Shown here: piece by piece, positions 60,469 to 64,000 of the stretch
How positions within the stretch are numbered: the first letter of the stretch is position 1
Layout of the letters: each line of letters begins with the position of its first letter
DNA from: Agroathelia rolfsii
Taxonomy: Eukaryota > Basidiomycota > Agaricomycetes > Amylocorticiales > Amylocorticiaceae
Direction of reading: 5' to 3'
DNA: 64,000 bases
Assembly (NCBI GenBank): GCA_018343915.1
Contig: JABRWF010000002.1
Coordinates: 3,720,001 to 3,784,000 of the forward strand
The notes under the pieces: model-generated
The model's database searches: none
What the model saw: only the letters and a program-made list of their open reading frames with translations
What the model was told of the DNA's origin: nothing
Position numbers and translations under genes: made by a program

Positions 60469-62511
60469 ATGGCACACTCAAAACTAGTCTTTTGTCTTGA
60501 TCTAATTTGCTTTCTGACATTTTTGTATTTGTTCTTTCATCTTCTGTCCAAGACTCGGAAAAGATCGGCTCATCCGCCGCTTCCACCGGGCCCTCGCGGC
60601 CTTCCAATAATCGGAAATGTCTTGCAAATCCCTTCATCCAAGCAATGGGAAGCGTACACTGAATGGGGGCAGGAATATGGTATATATCTTCCTTAGCATA
60701 TACTATGTCGCATCCAACGTAGTAATGGGACTCAAGGCGACCTCATATCCATCTCCATCTTTGGAAAAACGCTGGTTATTTTGAACTCTCTGGAAGTCGC
60801 GTTGGAAATGCTAGACACCAAGGGTTCTATCTATTCCGATAGAGAAATGACCTCTATGCTAAAGCTATCGGGTTGGGGCCATATTTTGAGCTTGCTGAAT
60901 CCTGGACACATGTATCGGCGACAACGGGCGCTTGTACATCAACTATTAGGCACGCCCGTTGCTCTTAGCCGATTCAGTGACTTAATCGAGGATGAAAGTT
61001 CCACCTTCCTTCGACGCGTATTAAACTCGCCTTCGGATTTGGAAAGTCATATCCGGCAGTAAGTATTCATTTGATTGCTCAGAAAATTGTTATTAACTCT
61101 GGCATTCAGTTATCCAGGATCAATTATTTTGAGGATTACATACGGATACAAGGCCAGAGATCGTGACGATCCGCTCATCGATTATGCTGCGAAATGCTTC
61201 GAACATCTCACTATTGCCGCAGCTCCCGCAACATGGATAGTAGATTTTCTACCAAGCCGTAATTGAGATATTTTCTTCGTTATCACAATTTACTTAATAT
61301 TTATTGCTAGTTGCCAGCATTCCGAGCTGGTTCCCTGGAATACAGTTCAAGAAAATGAGTGAAAAGTTTGCGGAGAATACTCAGAAGCTCATAAATACCC
61401 CTTACGAATTCGTAAAAGAACAAATGGTTAGTACAAGATTTTATTTACTCAGCTAATTGGTATCCATTTTATGTAATGGCAATAACCAGGCAGCAGGCAC
61501 CTCTATGCCATCGTTTGTGTCAGTATTCTTGGAGAGCCGTGGTCTTCAAGCTACACCTGAAGACATTCATATTGTCAAGTGGGTGTCCGCGCAGATCTAC
61601 GGAGCTGGAGCCGATACTGTAAGTGAATGCACTCTCTTGGCGCTCAAGCTAGACTCATTACTTTTGCCTCAGACCGTCTCTATCATCAGCGGCTTCTTTT
61701 TGGCTATGGCACTCTTCCCTGACGTATTCACCAAAGCTCAAGCGGAGATCGACTCGGTGATTGGAAATGAAAGGCTCCCATCGCTCTCGGATAGAGCTAA
61801 CTTGCCTTATGTGGACGCTGTTATCCAAGAGGTTTTTAGGTGGAACACAGTTGCGCCTAGTGGTGGGTCCCAGTGAAATTGAACATCAAAAGATTTCCTT
61901 ACTCTTTAGACTGATCATCTTGTTTTTTTTACATCAGGCGTTCCCCACAAGTCGTCTAAGGATGACATTCACGCAGGATATTTCATTCCTCGCGGCTCGA
62001 TCATAATTTCTAACATATAGTCAGTTTGGCGAATTTGTCACTGCATTATTACAAGGTGTATTAACAGCTTCTCGCAAGTTGCATGCTCAAGGATCCGCGC
62101 ACATACACTAATCCCGAGCAGTTCAATCCCGAACGCTATCTTGGCAGCCATCCAGAAAGGGATCCTCGTCAGATAGCTTTTGGCTTTGGCAGAAGGCATG
62201 AACATTGTTCTTTTGATCTACCAAAACTGACCAATGTGCTCTGTAGAGCGTGCCCGGGACGCCTTCTTGCTGATGAGACTATCTTCATCATAGCTTCTAG
62301 ATCCATAGCACTGTTTGATATACGCAAGAAAGTCAGGGATGGCGTTGTAGTCGAACCTGTCCACCGCATGATTCCGGGTTTTGTATGGTGAGAAAACGCA
62401 CGTGATTCCCTCTACATTGACTTTGCTGACCATGATCCAACTAGTCATCCGGCATCATACGAGATCGACGTCAAGCCCCGTCCAGGTTCAGAAATGCTAC
62501 ATCTCTTGTGA
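60469..62511 (+). CDS. Microsomal cytochrome P450 (fungal E-class)
   Basis: Ten exons (60469-60679, 60737-61058, 61110-61258, 61311-61426, 61490-61618, 61673-61862, 61938-62019, 62079-62195, 62247-62387, 62445-62511) give 507 residues, a normal P450 length. There is an N-terminal membrane helix, then LPPGPRGLPIIGN. The I-helix has AGADTT, the K-helix ExxR is EVFR, PERF is FNPERY, and the heme loop is FGFGRRACPGR with the axial Cys. It should be an ER-bound monooxygenase; the substrate cannot be told, and no other biosynthetic gene is nearby. The heme-loop intron (62196-62246) has a GC donor and is a multiple of three. The intron at 62020-62078 uses acceptor GCAAG. Confidence 0.9.
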
Positions 62512-63113
62512 TACCTAAGTGGAATAATGGCAGAAGAAATGCCTTTCTACTAGCTGTTGTTATCAATGTCCTCATCATGAAATTTCACTCAACTCCACAA
62601 TCATTCTTACGACTGATTCACAAACTCGAGCCATACATCGCATACAGTATAGTGAGAAATCGTTAACTTGAAGGAGCAAGGGTGTATCCCGCGCGCATGA
62701 ATGCTTAATTGGGAGTTTGCTAGTATTTTACGCGTAGGTAGCTCGTATTTGAAGACAACTTGGTCCACTACCAGAAAGATCTCGCAGATAGCAGCCACCT
62801 GAAGACAGGAATGTGGTATGGCGAGTTAATTTCAAAGCGCGTTCTAGTCTTGATGATGGGTGGCAGCCTGAGCAAAGAGAAAACTCATAGTTCTACGAAC
62901 GGCCATCCATGACACTATAACGTATTGTTCTCGGCCCTCAAGGACAAGCATGATAATAAACGCCGACAAGGTAATGGACGGAATGGTGAGATTCATTCAC
63001 CATTCACCGCCACACCGGACTTTGTGCTCCGGTGGCAGAAGTGGCACCATGACCCGCACAGTCGGTCTCTCCAGTTCCAGTTACATTGCCTCACCTTAAT
63101 CGTCATGGTCATC
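62512..63113. other. Intergenic spacer, 0.6 kb
   Basis: 3' flank of the P450 and promoter of the fasciclin gene. The frame of the next gene is open back to 62925, but no signal or domain is visible before 63105. Confidence 0.55.
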
Positions 63114-63913
63114 ATGAAGCGCTTCTTTGGCCTGCTCGCTCTCCCGCTCCTCTCACTATCAGCAGTCGCAGCAGAACAAACCATCCTCTCGCGCCCTCCG
63201 CACTACCTTTTCGACGACGAAGTGCCCGTGCACGACATGCCTACGCTAGCAGACATCCTCACCATCACGCCGAGCGCATCCATCTTCTACTCATACGCCC
63301 GCGGGCTTGAGCTGAGCGAGCTACTTACTGCAGAGGGTCACCAGCACACACTTTTTGTGCCCGTCAATAAGGCTGTCATGGCTCTTGCTCGAAAGCCGTA
63401 CGTATCAATTGATGTACTTTTTTTTTTTACTTGCACATTCTCTTTTTGATTAATCGCGTATGGGCAATTTTGATCTTATAATCATTCTTCTTTCTCTTTG
63501 ATAACAGGCATCAAGGGCCTGAGAGCGCCCTGGAAGCAGGCGAAATCACAGACCAGGAATATGAGAATCTATCACGGGCGAACGTCGAGAAATGGGTGTC
63601 GTCCCACATTGTACCTGTACGATTCTCCAAATCCATACATCAAGTAACCCTCATTAACTATTATCTCTGTTCCAACCTCCCCCCCCCTTCCTCCTCCTTC
63701 TGCTCCCTACAGCTCTCACCCGTAGATCTGTCTAAAGAAATCACATACGACACCCTCCTTCCGGGCAAATCCATCTCCGTCACGCCCTCCAAGGCCGAAA
63801 ATGGATGGGACCATGCCGTGCTCGACGGTGAGGCAACTGTCGTCGAGCGGACAGAGGCATCGAACGGGGTTATGTACCTGATTGACGAGACGATCAAGTA
63901 CTATGAAGCTTGA
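63114..63913 (+). CDS. Secreted or vacuolar FAS1 (fasciclin) domain protein
   Basis: Exons 63114-63397, 63508-63616 and 63713-63913 give 197 residues. The signal peptide is MKRFFGLLALPLLSLSAVAA. One FAS1 domain follows, with TLADILTITPSASIFYSYAR, the H1-like HTLFVPVNKAVMAL, VEKWVSSHIVP and an end motif NGVMYLIDETI. Single-FAS1 fungal proteins are secreted or sit in the vacuole and endomembranes, with proposed adhesion roles. There is no GPI signal or transmembrane helix at the C-terminus, which ends IKYYEA. An ATG nine bases upstream (63105) is in frame and would add three residues. The second intron has a long pyrimidine tract before its acceptor. Confidence 0.82.
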
Positions 63914-64000
63914 GAATGTTCCCTTCGTTGGTTGATCAACCGAGGTATATAGAGAAGGAAGAGAGAGAGAGGGGAGGGGGAGGATTCTGGATTAAGATTT

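Noticed and set aside
62020..62078. Apparent in-frame stop (ATATAG) in the P450, suggesting a pseudogene
   Set aside because: A 59 nt intron with donor GTCAGT and acceptor GCAAG removes it and restores the SNIYCMLKDPRTY reading; total length is a whole number of codons.
60469..63913. P450 plus fasciclin protein as the edge of a secondary-metabolite cluster
   Set aside because: No synthase, transporter or further tailoring gene lies in the window; the C2H2 neighbour is nearly 2 kb away and gives no link.

Overview
The window looks like a gene-dense piece of nuclear DNA from a filamentous mushroom-forming basidiomycete (Agaricomycetes). The signs are genes cut by many 50-70 nt GT-AG introns with short exons, CT-rich leaders, a FunK1-type kinase remnant, an F-box protein of the mushroom type, Zn2Cys6 and C2H2 regulators, a GH35 beta-galactosidase and a microsomal cytochrome P450. 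I read 20 protein-coding genes, two of which are partial (a tricalbin cut by the left edge, and an isolated kinase C-lobe). I saw no tRNA, rRNA, CRISPR array or autonomous transposon. Exon joins were worked out by hand from splice consensus, reading frame and family conservation. For nearly all genes the exon lengths sum to whole codons.

Layout. 0-20 kb, all on the + strand: tricalbin (C2 repeats), a Tyr/Ser-rich C2H2 protein, a small unknown protein, an SR-protein kinase, and a second C2H2/C2HC protein, with long AT-rich spacers (1.5-3.3 kb) between them. 21-28 kb, - strand: secreted GH35 beta-galactosidase and an SHB17-type histidine phosphatase. The phosphatase shares a 270 bp divergent promoter with VPS18 (27.9-31.8 kb, +). 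VPS18 converges on CGR1 (-), and CGR1 is divergent from a Zn2Cys6 factor (32.8-36.3 kb, +). 36.9-45.3 kb, +: a large disordered protein, SEC39 and an F-box protein. 45.6-46.7 kb, -: a WW-domain protein. 47.5-49.8 kb, +: FunK1 remnant and RIB7. 52.6-58.5 kb, -: a RhoGEF and a third C2H2 protein. 60.5-63.9 kb, +: a cytochrome P450 and a fasciclin-domain protein.

Functions group loosely. Membrane traffic and contact sites: tricalbin, VPS18 (HOPS/CORVET) and SEC39 (Dsl1 complex). RNA and ribosome biology: SRPK and CGR1. Metabolism: SHB17-like phosphatase, RIB7, GH35, P450. Regulation: one Zn2Cys6 factor, three C2H2 factors, a RhoGEF and an F-box protein. It is not a biosynthetic cluster.

The most unusual items are: a 677 bp fold-back MITE with mariner-like ends in the RIB7-RhoGEF spacer; a 12-bp tandem array that is itself a long imperfect palindrome near 17.1 kb; micro-exons of 7, 10, 12 and 15 nt in three genes; a GC-AG, frame-preserving intron at the P450 heme loop; a GATCACGTG element shared by three housekeeping promoters; an acidic double-DPW motif inside SEC39; and a repeat-bearing insert inside the VPS18 RING.
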